Source of the DNA: Pseudoselenomonas ruminantium
GTDB taxonomy: Bacteria; Bacillota; Negativicutes; Selenomonadales; Selenomonadaceae
Assembly (NCBI RefSeq): GCF_900104055.1
Contig: NZ_FNJQ01000006.1
Coordinates: 37,783-101,782, forward strand
Direction of reading: 5' to 3'
Length of the DNA: 64,000 bases
Part shown: positions 8,294 to 15,960 of the stretch, piece by piece
How the letters are laid out: each line of letters begins with the position of its first letter
Numbering within the stretch: the first letter of the stretch is position 1
Program-made: the position numbers and the translations under genes
Notes under the pieces: generated by a model
Database searches by the model: none
What the model was told of the DNA's origin: nothing
The model's input: the letters and a program-made list of their open reading frames with translations, nothing else

Positions 8294-9478
8294 ATGATAC
8301 ATATTTGTTATGCAGTTTCTGATAAGAAGGGCACCTATACCAAGCTTATCGGAGCATCCATGCATTCAGTTTTCGCCCATACAGAAGAATGGGTGACGGT
8401 ACATATCCTGCATGATTATAGCCTGTCTGAAGATAACCGGCGCTATCTGATGCAACTGGTGCGCAGCTATGGTCAGCAATTGGTTTTTCATGATTTGGAG
8501 CTCCAATATAAAGACCGTTTGGCACGAATGGAGTCGGGCAATAAATGGATGGAGAAAAATGGCAAGTCAGGAAATGGTCGGGCTGACTGGTTTCGGCTTT
8601 TGCTCGGTGAAGAGCTGACTGATGTAGAACGGCTGATCTATCTTGATGCTGATACCATAGTCAATCTGGATATCAAGGAGCTTTGGGCAGAAAAAACAGG
8701 TGAAAATGGACTGGCGGCTGTGCCGGATGGGATGATACAGGATGATCATGTCAGCAAGTTGGTCAAAAAAGGTCTTTGTGAGGCGAAACGTTATTTCAAT
8801 GCTCAAGTTTTATTGCTGAATATGCCGGCATTCTCACAGGAAAAGGATCTTTTGGAAAGAGGCGTGGCTTTTCTAAGAAAACATGAGTTAAGTGATTATC
8901 CTGTACAGGATGTTTTGAATCATGTTTTTGGGGCAGCTTGTTGCTTGTTGCCGGATAAATACAATACTTGGGTTATGAAGGAAATCAATCAGGGAAACAA
9001 TACGTTGGAACCATGTATCTATAGTTATAATGGATTGCATGCATTTGATTATGGCAACAACTATCAGCGTCTGTTTTGGGAGAATTTTTCTGATACTCCA
9101 TGGTGTGATACGAATTTTCTTTGTCGGTTGGCGCATAATATTCAGCAGAATGCCAATTCAAAATTATTGATCTATGCAAATCTTACGGCAGGCAAGAGAC
9201 GTATTGTTGTGGGGCCGGACAAGGAGGCAGATAAGTATAAGAAGATGCTGATGCTGCGGGAGGATGAGCGTTACCTGACTGCTGGTGAACTCCATGCCGA
9301 TGGTATGAATCTTGCACCGGCTGAAATCTTGATCATATTCCTGCCTTACGAGCAATTTACGCAGATGAAGAAACATCTTGAAGCCTGTGGAGCCATAGAA
9401 GGGATTCACTTTTTGAATGGCATGGTATTGACCGCATTGGATGTTCGGCAGGATGCCAAGGCTTTCCTGGAGGCATGA
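8294..9478 (+). CDS. Glycosyltransferase family 8 protein (second of a pair)
   Basis: 394 residues, homologous along its length to the preceding gene: MIHICYAVSDKKGTYTKLIGAS start, metal site in RLIYLDADTIVNLDI, CFNSG-equivalent RYFNAQVLLLNM, and the same C-terminal module (IVVGPDKEADKYKKMLML). It probably arose by tandem duplication. AGGAGG at 8280-8285 is 8 bases before the ATG at 8294, which is favoured over the GTG at 8285. It starts 12 bases after the first glycosyltransferase stop, so the two are co-transcribed. Acceptor and sugar donor are unknown; the flagellins on both sides are the obvious candidates. Confidence 0.85.
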   Translation: MIHICYAVSDKKGTYTKLIGASMHSVFAHTEEWVTVHILHDYSLSEDNRRYLMQLVRSYGQQLVFHDLELQYKDRLARMESGNKWMEKNGKSGNGRADWFRLLLGEELTDVERLIYLDADTIVNLDIKELWAEKTGENGLAAVPDGMIQDDHVSKLVKKGLCEAKRYFNAQVLLLNMPAFSQEKDLLERGVAFLRKHELSDYPVQDVLNHVFGAACCLLPDKYNTWVMKEINQGNNTLEPCIYSYNGLHAFDYGNNYQRLFWENFSDTPWCDTNFLCRLAHNIQQNANSKLLIYANLTAGKRRIVVGPDKEADKYKKMLMLREDERYLTAGELHADGMNLAPAEILIIFLPYEQFTQMKKHLEACGAIEGIHFLNGMVLTALDVRQDAKAFLEA

Positions 9479-9506
9479 AAAAAGGAGCTATAAAGCTCCT
9501 TTTTTC
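9477..9506. terminator. Bidirectional terminator between convergent genes
   Basis: AAAAAAGGAGCT / AGCTCCTTTTTT palindrome around ATAA. It serves the glycosyltransferase operon on the plus strand and the flagellin on the minus strand. Confidence 0.85.
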
Positions 9507-11274
9507 ATTGCAGCAAGCCTAAGACATTGTTGCTATTCTGGTTAGCCTGAGCTAGCATGGATTGGGAGGTCTGCAGCAGGACGTTGGCCCGGGTATAGGA
9601 CGTGAAGGCTTTGGCCATATCGGCATCCCGGATCACGCTTTCGGAGGCGGTGACATTTTCGTGGGCGGTGCTGAGGTTAGCGGCGGCAAAGTTCAGCCGC
9701 ACCTGCATGGCGCCGACGGTGATCTGCTGCTTGATGGCCCGGTTAAGGGCGCGGTCTACAACGGTGATGGCCGAATTGGCTTTGGACTGCGTGACGACGC
9801 TGACGGTAGTGCCGTCGCTTTTTTTGAGTCCCAGTGATTCACAACGCATATCGGCCAATCCCATGCGGATGGCCTGATTGGCCTTGGTGCCGATCTGGAA
9901 GGACAGGTTCTTTTCCGGATCGGCGCTGTTTGCTTTATTCGTCAGATAGCGTAGTATCATATAGCCAGCCGCGTAGGCATCATCACCCTCGGCGGTAGAA
10001 GAATTTTCCAAGGTATTGCGCAATTTTTCCGTATCTGCCGCCATAGCTTCAATCTTGCTCTTGCGGTAATCGTCAATACCATGAACCAGTTCGGCGGCGC
10101 CTTCTTTGATATATTTGGGCAGGCTGCTGAAATTCTTGATATTGGCTGACATCAGGGCATGTGTCATTTCGTGGGCGATAGTTCGGTCCAGATAGAGTTC
10201 GTTGGATGAACCTGCCACAGCCCCATTGGGATCTGACAGGTCAAGATTGTTGTAATAGTGCATGTTGACGGTCAGGCTGAGGCCGTTGGTAATGCCGGTA
10301 CTGGTATTGAAGCTTGACGTGACAAAGGCCAGTGTGCCATCATCCGCATCTGTGAACTTGACATCCATCGAGCGCACCGAAGTGCCGTTTTCCTCGAAAT
10401 TCAGCGCATAGGATTCATCAATCAGGTCCATGCAGTTCTGCAGCCACTCATTATCCAAAGCGGAGATGATGGCAGATTTCATCTCGTCATTTTCGGTATC
10501 CGGCCAGTTGACGGTCAGGCCGCGGATGATGGTGGAGTCTTTGGGGGAGCCGGCATAGGGATTGCCTTTTTCCGGCACGATGCTTTCGGCAGTCTTGATG
10601 ACTTCGCCGCCAGTATCCTTGCCGGTGATAGCGCCGGTATCATCGTTGCTGAGGTCAATGCCGCAGGCTGCCAGGCCATGTTCCTCGACATCGGCGATAA
10701 AACTGTCAATCAGTGCTTTTTCATCCTTGAACATGCCGCAGGAGGTGTAGTTGATGGCTGCATCGAGCGCCGCCTGGGCAGGGAGCTGGGAATCATCCAG
10801 ATAACTCATAAAGGAGACGATGGCATCGTGCTGGTCGGCAACGATATTGCGTCCCATGGTGCCGTTGATCAGATATTGGCCGTTGAAGGTGATATTGGCA
10901 TTGTCGTCAATCTGGGACATATACTGCGTCAGCTGGTTCTGGATAATTGCCCGGTCTACATCGGTGTTGGTGTCATTGGCCGCATCGAGGGCCTTTTCCT
11001 TGAAGGCTTTCAAAATATCCACGGTGGAGGAGATTGCGCCTTCCGCGACCTTCATCATGCTGTTGGCATTCTGGGTGTTGCTGTAGGCGGCAGCCAGCCC
11101 CCGGATATTTACCCGCATCCGTTCGCTGATGGCATAAGCCGATGCATCATCTGCGGCACTGTTGATTTTCATGCCTGTGGACACCTGTTGGAGCTGCTTG
11201 GCAAGTTCATTGGTGTTCTTGTTCAGCGTGTTCAATGAACTCACAGCTGTCATGTTGTTTTTGACCACCATCAT
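9505..11274 (-). CDS. Flagellin with embedded zinc metallopeptidase (flagellinolysin type)
   Basis: 589 residues. Residues 1-140 (MVVKNNMTAVSSLNTLNKN, STGMKINSAADDASAYAI) and about 455-589 (ASESVIRDADMAKAFTSY ... NNVLGLLQ) are standard D0/D1 flagellin. The variable centre holds a protease domain: HEMTH at residues 368-372 (bases 10159-10173), then EGAAEL at 391-396. This fits the gluzincin pattern HExxH plus a third Glu ligand; E369 would be the catalytic base. Flagellins with such a domain are known as flagellinolysins, giving a filament that cleaves proteins outside the cell. Start at 11274 is supported by AAAGGA 10 bases upstream. It lies 46 bases behind a secreted protein gene and is probably co-transcribed with it. 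Confidence 0.9.
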   Translation of the reverse strand: MMVVKNNMTAVSSLNTLNKNTNELAKQLQQVSTGMKINSAADDASAYAISERMRVNIRGLAAAYSNTQNANSMMKVAEGAISSTVDILKAFKEKALDAANDTNTDVDRAIIQNQLTQYMSQIDDNANITFNGQYLINGTMGRNIVADQHDAIVSFMSYLDDSQLPAQAALDAAINYTSCGMFKDEKALIDSFIADVEEHGLAACGIDLSNDDTGAITGKDTGGEVIKTAESIVPEKGNPYAGSPKDSTIIRGLTVNWPDTENDEMKSAIISALDNEWLQNCMDLIDESYALNFEENGTSVRSMDVKFTDADDGTLAFVTSSFNTSTGITNGLSLTVNMHYYNNLDLSDPNGAVAGSSNELYLDRTIAHEMTHALMSANIKNFSSLPKYIKEGAAELVHGIDDYRKSKIEAMAADTEKLRNTLENSSTAEGDDAYAAGYMILRYLTNKANSADPEKNLSFQIGTKANQAIRMGLADMRCESLGLKKSDGTTVSVVTQSKANSAITVVDRALNRAIKQQITVGAMQVRLNFAAANLSTAHENVTASESVIRDADMAKAFTSYTRANVLLQTSQSMLAQANQNSNNVLGLLQ

Positions 11275-11320
11275 AGCGTATCAATCCTTTCGCTGCTGAT
11301 TGCTTCCTGCTGGTTTTCTT

Positions 11321-11974
11321 TTACCGGGTTATTTTTTTGTTTAAATCATCGAAGAAAGATTTGCTGATCCGGCCGAAGATGCCTTTCTCGCCATGGTTGG
11401 AGTCATCCCGCAGCCGCAGTTCATCGCGAGCCATGATGCGTTTGTTGGTCTTGGAGTCGAAGACTTCGAATTTCAGGCGTACGGTGGAGGTGTAGACTGT
11501 TCTGGCCGGATGATAGACGGGGACCGTATAGGAATAGGTTTCGGACACTTTCTGGCCGTTGGGGAGTTTTTTCGTCCGCGTAGCAGTGCGGGATTCCCAG
11601 GTGGTATAGGGCTCCTTGATATAGGAATCGTTATGCCATTTGAGCAGTTCACATTGGATATAGACGTCAGCGGCTTCGTTGGGATTGTCCGGGGAAAGCA
11701 CGGCAGCCTTGTCCGGACGGATCAGGTGATATTGGGGGCGCTGGGCGTTTTTCAGATATTCTTCCTGCAAAGTCTGATTCAGCAGGTCGCTTTCGAATTC
11801 TGCGGTGTCCGTCAGCACAACATCGTAGACCACTGCTTTTTTGATCTGGCTGAAGTTGTAATCCTTGTCATACCAGTCTGTTTTCTCTGCACTGGCAGGT
11901 AGGGTGGGGAGCAGCAACAGACACAACAATAGCAGCAGTTTTTGCCAGTGGAATGATTGCAGCAATGTTTTCAT
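11321..11974 (-). CDS. Predicted secreted protein of unknown function
   Basis: 217 residues. A clear signal peptide (MKTLLQSFHWQKLLLLLCLLLLPTLPASA) precedes a soluble, strand-rich domain with an internal repeat-like Tyr/Thr-rich part (TYSYTVPVYHPARTVYTSTVRLKFEVFDSKTNKRI). I do not recognise the family. AGGAGG lies 8 bases before the ATG at 11974, so an upstream in-frame ATG at 12034 is rejected. The gene precedes the proteolytic flagellin by 46 bases on the same strand and sits behind a promoter that can be read as sigma-70 or sigma-28. A periplasmic or surface role linked to motility is possible. Confidence 0.7.
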   Translation of the reverse strand: MKTLLQSFHWQKLLLLLCLLLLPTLPASAEKTDWYDKDYNFSQIKKAVVYDVVLTDTAEFESDLLNQTLQEEYLKNAQRPQYHLIRPDKAAVLSPDNPNEAADVYIQCELLKWHNDSYIKEPYTTWESRTATRTKKLPNGQKVSETYSYTVPVYHPARTVYTSTVRLKFEVFDSKTNKRIMARDELRLRDDSNHGEKGIFGRISKSFFDDLNKKITR

Positions 11975-12004
11975 GGGATTTCCTCCTTTGGAATAGATAT
12001 AACC

Positions 12005-12042
12005 ATTATTATTTATATCGAATAAGACTGTCAATAACTTAA
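12005..12042 (-). promoter_or_regulatory. Overlapping sigma-70 and sigma-28-like promoter, minus strand
   Basis: On the minus strand TTGACA (12029-12034), 17 bases, TAATAAT (12005-12011). The same stretch holds TTAAGTTA (12035-12042), 12 bases, TTCGATAT (12015-12022), close to the sigma-28 site at 4835 with one extra spacer base. It drives the secreted protein and probably the proteolytic flagellin. Confidence 0.6.
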
Positions 12043-12050
12043 GATTAATC

Positions 12051-12104
12051 TTGTTAACTTTGCGTAAAATAGGAGTTGACGATATGCGGGGATGTGTCTA
12101 TAAT
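12051..12104 (+). promoter_or_regulatory. bioY promoter with predicted BirA operator
   Basis: TTGACG (12076-12081), 17 bases, TATAAT (12099-12104). TTGTTAACT (12051-12059), 14 bases, AGTTGACGA (12074-12082) is an imperfect dyad. BirA operators are known as TTGTAAAC-like half sites separated by 14-15 bases. The right half covers the -35 box, as expected for repression when biotin is plentiful. Confidence 0.65.
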
Positions 12105-12151
12105 GAAGGAGGTTTGTAGAACTTGTTATCCTTTTAGACGGAGGCGTTATC

Positions 12152-12724
12152 ATGCAGAGAGATTTGGCGATTGATATGGAAAATGAACGGGAACATTTCA
12201 CGGTGCGGGAAATGATGAAGATGGCGCTATGCGTGGCGTTCTGCTGTGTGTCGGCATTTATCTCCTTTCCTCTGCCCTTCACGCCGGGACTGGTGACGGC
12301 TTTGACGGTGGCCTTGACGGTGACGGCATTGGTGTTGCCGCCGCGCTTGGTATTTGTTACCGTGGCTTCGTATGTGTTCTTGGGAGCTATTGGCCTGCCG
12401 ATTTTCCCCGGCGGTGTGGGCGGCTTGGGACGCCTTCTTGGACCGACGGGCGGCTTTTATATTGGCTGGCCTGTTGTCTGCATGATTGTCAGCTGGCTGA
12501 AAGGGAAGAATATAAACTTCCGCCGCTATGCGCTGGTCTCAGTGCTGGCCGGTGTGCCGCTTACCTATGTAGGCGGCTTGATTTCCATGATGCTGGTGAT
12601 GCAGGTCGATTTGTGGCAGGGGCTGGTCATGGCGGTATTCCCCTTTATTCCTGGGGATATCATGAAGGCACTGTTGGCAGCCTTTATTGCCGTTCGCGTC
12701 AATAAGATGCTGGAAAAACGTTGA
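12152..12724 (+). CDS. bioY: Biotin transporter, BioY family
   Basis: 190 residues with about six transmembrane helices. The family signature is clear: FPLPFTPGLVTALTVALT near the N-terminus and GVGGLGRLLGPTGGFYIGW in the middle. BioY is the substrate-binding membrane component (S component) of biotin uptake, working alone or with an ECF module encoded elsewhere. GGAGG lies 8 bases before the ATG. A predicted BirA operator and a consensus promoter lie upstream, which fits the assignment. Biotin is needed by the sodium-pump decarboxylases whose beta and gamma subunits are encoded near 51-52 kb. Confidence 0.93.
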   Translation: MQRDLAIDMENEREHFTVREMMKMALCVAFCCVSAFISFPLPFTPGLVTALTVALTVTALVLPPRLVFVTVASYVFLGAIGLPIFPGGVGGLGRLLGPTGGFYIGWPVVCMIVSWLKGKNINFRRYALVSVLAGVPLTYVGGLISMMLVMQVDLWQGLVMAVFPFIPGDIMKALLAAFIAVRVNKMLEKR

Positions 12725-12738
12725 AGTGAGGGCGGATT

Positions 12739-13380
12739 ATGTTTAGAAAGATACTGCTTGTGCTGATTGGTCTGTTGCTTTTGCCGGGAACGATGCTGGC
12801 GGGGGAACTGCAGATCATCGATAAGCCAATCCAATGGTCGGCACAGCGAGAGCAGCTTATCCGTGAATATGCACAGACGCATTATGGTATGGATATGGTT
12901 TATATTGTGCCGCAGGCGATAGTCGTTCATTGGACGGCTGGAAATACCTGGGAGTCTGCTTACCAGCATTTTTATCAGGAAGCCAGAAGTGATGGAACAT
13001 TGAATGTGGCCTCGCAGTTCCTGGTTTCTCGTGATGGGACAGTTTTCCGCTTGACGCCTGAGACAGCTTTGGATCGCCATATCATTGGCTATAATTGGTG
13101 TGCAATCGGGATTGAGAATGTCGGTGGCGTGAACGGAGCAGAAGATCTGACGGCCAAGCAGCTGGAAGCCAATGTCAAACTTATCTGCTATCTGCAGGAA
13201 AAATATCCTACCATTCGTTATGTTTTTGGCCATTATCAGCAGGATGCGGCCAGAAGCAGCGGTTTGTATCGGGAGAAAGTAGCAGGGTATCGTTCTGAAA
13301 AAATAGATCCTGGCCGCAGTTTTATGGCAGCATTGCAGGCGCGGCTGCAGGGGCGTGAACTCGTGTTTTATCCGGAATAA
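12739..13380 (+). CDS. N-acetylmuramoyl-L-alanine amidase (Amidase_2 type), secreted
   Basis: 213 residues: a signal peptide of about 22 residues (FRKILLVLIGLLLLPGTMLAG) and one Amidase_2 / PGRP-like zinc domain. Visible landmarks are VVHWTAGNTWESAYQHF (first zinc His), ASQFLVSRDGTVFRLTPE, HIIGYNWCAIGIENVGG, FGHYQQDAAR (second zinc His) and KIDPGRSF (third ligand Asp). It should cleave the amide bond between muramic acid and the stem peptide in the periplasm, for wall turnover. It lies 14 bases after bioY and may be co-transcribed, though no functional link is evident. Confidence 0.85.
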   Translation: MFRKILLVLIGLLLLPGTMLAGELQIIDKPIQWSAQREQLIREYAQTHYGMDMVYIVPQAIVVHWTAGNTWESAYQHFYQEARSDGTLNVASQFLVSRDGTVFRLTPETALDRHIIGYNWCAIGIENVGGVNGAEDLTAKQLEANVKLICYLQEKYPTIRYVFGHYQQDAARSSGLYREKVAGYRSEKIDPGRSFMAALQARLQGRELVFYPE

Positions 13381-13391
13381 CCTATGGAGAA

Positions 13392-13424
13392 ATGCAGCTC
13401 TGATCGTGGGAGCTGTATTTTCTT
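13392..13424 (+). terminator. Rho-independent terminator after the amidase
   Basis: TGCAGCTC ... GAGCTGTA hairpin followed by TTTTCTTTT. Confidence 0.65.
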
Positions 13425-13452
13425 TTGCCTGAAAGTGTAAATTTATCATATG

Positions 13453-13485
13453 CCTATTGACATAATAGGTGTAATAGTGTAACAT
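13453..13485 (+). promoter_or_regulatory. Sulfur-region promoter, copy A, with palindrome over the -35 box
   Basis: TTGACA (13457-13462), 17 bases, TAACAT (13480-13485). CCTATTGACATAATAGG (13453-13469) is a palindrome with 6-bp arms covering the -35 box. The spacer holds TAGGTGTAATAGTG, almost the same in copies B (20924) and C (28281). Bases GTCATCGTCA just downstream are shared with copy B. Confidence 0.75.
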
Positions 13486-13514
13486 AAGGTCATCGTCATT
13501 TAGGAGAGATGTAT

Positions 13515-13835
13515 ATGAAGGATGTACCTGTTGGTGTATTGAATTACATTATGGATGTTTTGCGCGGCCTGTACTTTGGTGAAGTGGTGCTGATTGCCCA
13601 GAATGGTGTTCTGATTCAGGTGGAGCGTACAGAAAAGATGCGGGTGCATCCTTGGCAGGGCATTCCTAAGCCGGCAGAATGGTCGGATGTGACAGAGCGG
13701 AATCTGCGCAGGACCATCGAGCGGGAGTTGGCCAGCCTTTATTATGGCAGGCTCAGCATTATCGTGAAACAGGGAACTGTCACACATTTTGACCGGTTGG
13801 AAAAACAGCGGTTCATGGATGGCGACGGGATTTGA
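13515..13835 (+). CDS. Small protein with two tandem DUF2292 (YezD-like) domains
   Basis: 106 residues, cytoplasmic. The first half, ending GEVVLIAQNGVLIQVERTEK, and the second, GRLSIIVKQGTVTHFDRLEK, align with each other and with the DUF2292 pattern (helix, G-x-V strand, x-x-G, strand, R-x-EK). Most family members carry one unit, so this is a tandem duplication or fusion. The same module forms the C-terminus of CysN in this window, and both proteins end DG[DE]GI. It is the first gene behind promoter A, followed by leader A and the sulfate-binding protein gene. AGGAG 8 bases upstream selects ATG 13515 over 13509. Biochemical function is unknown. Confidence 0.75.
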   Translation: MKDVPVGVLNYIMDVLRGLYFGEVVLIAQNGVLIQVERTEKMRVHPWQGIPKPAEWSDVTERNLRRTIERELASLYYGRLSIIVKQGTVTHFDRLEKQRFMDGDGI

Positions 13836-13859
13836 CAAGTCAAGATAGATATATTGGAT

Positions 13860-13927
13860 GAACTGACCAAAAAAATTGGAGGTTCCACAGATTGCCTGTT
13901 AGGGGCGATTTGTGGAGCCTCTTATTT
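13860..13927 (+). promoter_or_regulatory. Sulfur-gene leader element, copy A: invariant block plus terminator hairpin
   Basis: The block GAACTGACCAAARAAATTGG (from 13860) is followed by an 18-bp hairpin, 13879-13896 with 13904-13921, and a T-rich run. Copies B (21000) and C (28354) have the same block and the same hairpin fold with different stem sequences. Here it lies between the DUF2292 gene and sbp, so it can tune transporter expression separately from the DUF2292 protein. An attenuator is the best reading; the signal sensed is unknown. Confidence 0.7.
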
Positions 13928-13965
13928 TATATTTAGGAAATTATTTATTTATTGGGGAGGTAATC

Positions 13966-15000
13966 ATGATGAAATGGTGGAAAAAGACAGGTTTGGCACT
14001 CAGCATATTGGCGGCAGCAGGACTCTTTACGGGCTGCGGCGGTGAACAGGCAGCCAGCGGCGGGGAAAACAAGGGAGCTGGGGAATTCTTGAATGTTTCC
14101 TACGATCCCACCCGGGAACTCTATGCGGAGTTCAATAAGGAATTCACGGGCGAATGGAAGAAGCAGAGCGGTCAGGATGTGGAGTTCCGTCAGTCCAATG
14201 GCGGCTCTGGCAAACAGGCCCGTTCCGTGATTGAAGGGCTGGAAGCGGATGTGGTGACCTTGGCTCTAGCCTATGACGTGGATGAGATTTCGCAGGCAGG
14301 ACTTATCGATAAGGATTGGATCAAGAAATTTCCCGATAACTCCGCTCCCTACACTTCGACCATTGTGTTCTTAGTGCGCAAGGGCAATCCCAAGAATATC
14401 CATGACTGGGATGATCTGGTGCGGGATGATGTGAAGATTGTCACGCCGAACCCGAAGACCTCCGGTGGTGCCCGTTGGAACTATCTGGCGGCCTGGGAGT
14501 ATGCGCGTCAGAAGTTTAACGGCGATGAAAACCAGGTCAAAGATTTCATCAAGAAGCTTTTCCAGAATGTGGTGGCTTTGGATTCTGGTGCCCGCGGCGC
14601 AACTACGAGCTTTGTGCAGCGCGGTCAGGGAGATGTGCTGATTGCCTGGGAAAATGAAGCTTTGATTACACTGAAAGATTCGCCGGACTTTGAGATCGTG
14701 GCGCCGTCCTTGTCCATTTTGGCAGAACCTTCCGTGGCTGTGGTGGATAAGGTTGTAGACAAGAAAGGCACCCGCAAGGTGGCCGAAGCTTATATCAACT
14801 ATCTCTATTCCGATGCCGGTCAGGAAATTGCAGCGAAGAATTTCTACCGTCCCCGCAACAAGACCGTGTTCGAGAAGTACAAGAGCCAGTTCCCGGAACT
14901 CAAGCTCTTTACCATTGACGAAGCCTTTGGCGGCTGGACGAAAGCTCAGAAGGAACATTTTGCCGATGGGGGCACTTTTGACCAGATTTACAAGAAGTGA
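13966..15000 (+). CDS. sbp: Sulfate ABC transporter, substrate-binding lipoprotein
   Basis: About 345 residues. A lipoprotein signal ([15 protein letters not shown], Cys near residue 24) is followed by a sulfate/thiosulfate-binding domain: [52 protein letters not shown] and [18 protein letters not shown], all diagnostic of Sbp/CysP. It binds sulfate outside the inner membrane and delivers it to CysT/CysW. GGGGAGG is 5 bases before ATG 13966 and 8 before ATG 13969; the open frame extending to 13912 lacks a ribosome site and overlaps the leader. Only cysT follows directly; cysW and cysA are about 5 kb away. Confidence 0.93.
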   Translation: MMKWWKKTGLALSILAAAGLFTGCGGEQAASGGENKGAGEFLNVSYDPTRELYAEFNKEFTGEWKKQSGQDVEFRQSNGGSGKQARSVIEGLEADVVTLALAYDVDEISQAGLIDKDWIKKFPDNSAPYTSTIVFLVRKGNPKNIHDWDDLVRDDVKIVTPNPKTSGGARWNYLAAWEYARQKFNGDENQVKDFIKKLFQNVVALDSGARGATTSFVQRGQGDVLIAWENEALITLKDSPDFEIVAPSLSILAEPSVAVVDKVVDKKGTRKVAEAYINYLYSDAGQEIAAKNFYRPRNKTVFEKYKSQFPELKLFTIDEAFGGWTKAQKEHFADGGTFDQIYKK

Positions 15001-15021
15001 TTTATAGAAGGGGGAAGCGAT

Positions 15022-15846
15022 ATGCTGAAGCTGGGGCAGGTCATCCCGGGAGGCGGATTCGCCTTGGGAATCGTATTCTTTTATCTGTCGTTGTTGATTT
15101 TCCTGCCGCTGGGGGCTTTCGTACTCTATGCCAGCGGCATGAGTGGGGAAAGCTTTATCCAGCAGGTGACGGATTACCGTATGTTGCATGGGTATGCGCT
15201 GAGTTTTGGCTGCGCTTTGGCCGCGGCGGTCATCAATGCCGTCTTTGGCCTGTTGCTGGCCTGGGTGCTGGTGCGTTATGATTTTCCTGGCAAGCGGCTG
15301 ATGGATGGTCTTATCGATCTGCCCTTTGCCCTGCCTACGGCGGTAGCGGGCATTGCGCTGACCACCCTCTATGTGGAAAATGGCTGGCTGGGGCAGTTCT
15401 TCTATGCCGCAGGTATTCCGTCGGCTTTTTCGGCGGTGGGCATTACCATTGCGCTGGTGTTTGTGGGGATTCCCTTTGTGGTGCGCAGCGTCCAGCCGGT
15501 GCTCAGGGATTTGGATGCTTCTTTGGAAGAGGCGGCGGCCATTATGGGAGCGGGGAAGTTCCTGACTTTCCGCAAGGTAATCCTGCCGGAACTCATCACA
15601 CCGCTGATCAGCGGTTTTGCGCTGGCCTTTGCCCGGGGGATTGGGGAATATGGCAGCGTGGTGTTTATCGCAGGCAATGTGCCCTTTGAGACGGAGATTG
15701 CGCCGCTGCTCATCATGACCAAGCTGGAGCAGTTTGATTATCAGGCGGCGGCCGCGGTGGCCATTGTGATGCTGGCTATGTCGCTGCTGGTATTGCTGGT
15801 GTTGAATGGGTATCAGCATTATAGATTACAACGATTGGGGGCTTGA
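15022..15846 (+). CDS. cysT: Sulfate ABC transporter permease
   Basis: 274 residues with about six transmembrane helices. IDLPFALPTAVAGIALTTLY and the cytoplasmic EAA loop LEEAAAIMGAGKFLTFRKVILPELITP are typical of CysT (CysU). It should pair with CysW, encoded at 21143, to form the channel. A GGGGGAAG ribosome site precedes the ATG. The gene is 21 bases after sbp. The expected next gene cysW is missing here, because an unrelated block of about 5 kb intervenes; a hairpin with a T-run at 15921-15960 closes this transcript. Confidence 0.92.
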   Translation: MLKLGQVIPGGGFALGIVFFYLSLLIFLPLGAFVLYASGMSGESFIQQVTDYRMLHGYALSFGCALAAAVINAVFGLLLAWVLVRYDFPGKRLMDGLIDLPFALPTAVAGIALTTLYVENGWLGQFFYAAGIPSAFSAVGITIALVFVGIPFVVRSVQPVLRDLDASLEEAAAIMGAGKFLTFRKVILPELITPLISGFALAFARGIGEYGSVVFIAGNVPFETEIAPLLIMTKLEQFDYQAAAAVAIVMLAMSLLVLLVLNGYQHYRLQRLGA

Positions 15847-15905
15847 TTTCTGTCATTCAATGTTGTATCCAGGTTTTTTCTTTTAGGAGCCAGCCTTACG
15901 GCAAC

Positions 15906-15960
15906 GGACTCCGGTCAAAAAGCAAGCACCTGCGCCAAGTTCAGTTTGATTCTTGGTGCG
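15906..15960 (+). repeat. Copy 1 of a repeat with a terminator-like hairpin
   Basis: About 33 bases from GGACTCCGGTCAAAAAGC (15906) onward are repeated at 17799-17831. Inside it GCACCTGCGCCAAG pairs with CTTGGTGCGGGTGC and TTTT follows, so it can act as the terminator of the sbp-cysT transcript. The two copies flank the FAD oxidoreductase gene in direct orientation. Confidence 0.65.

Noticed and set aside
13879..13927. SAM (S-box) riboswitch upstream of sulfur genes
   Set aside because: None of the S-box conserved segments are present in any of the three leaders.
13854..14045. Open frame starting at TTG across leader A (reads [16 protein letters not shown])
   Set aside because: No ribosome site. 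The reading frame is not kept in leader C, while the nucleotide block is, so the conservation is at RNA level.
14371..15819. Long open frame on the minus strand (482 codons) opposite sbp-cysT
   Set aside because: Its translation is His/Gln/Arg-rich without family motifs, and the plus strand encodes two clear transporter proteins. Similar antisense frames opposite aprA, metY and rluD were dismissed for the same reason.
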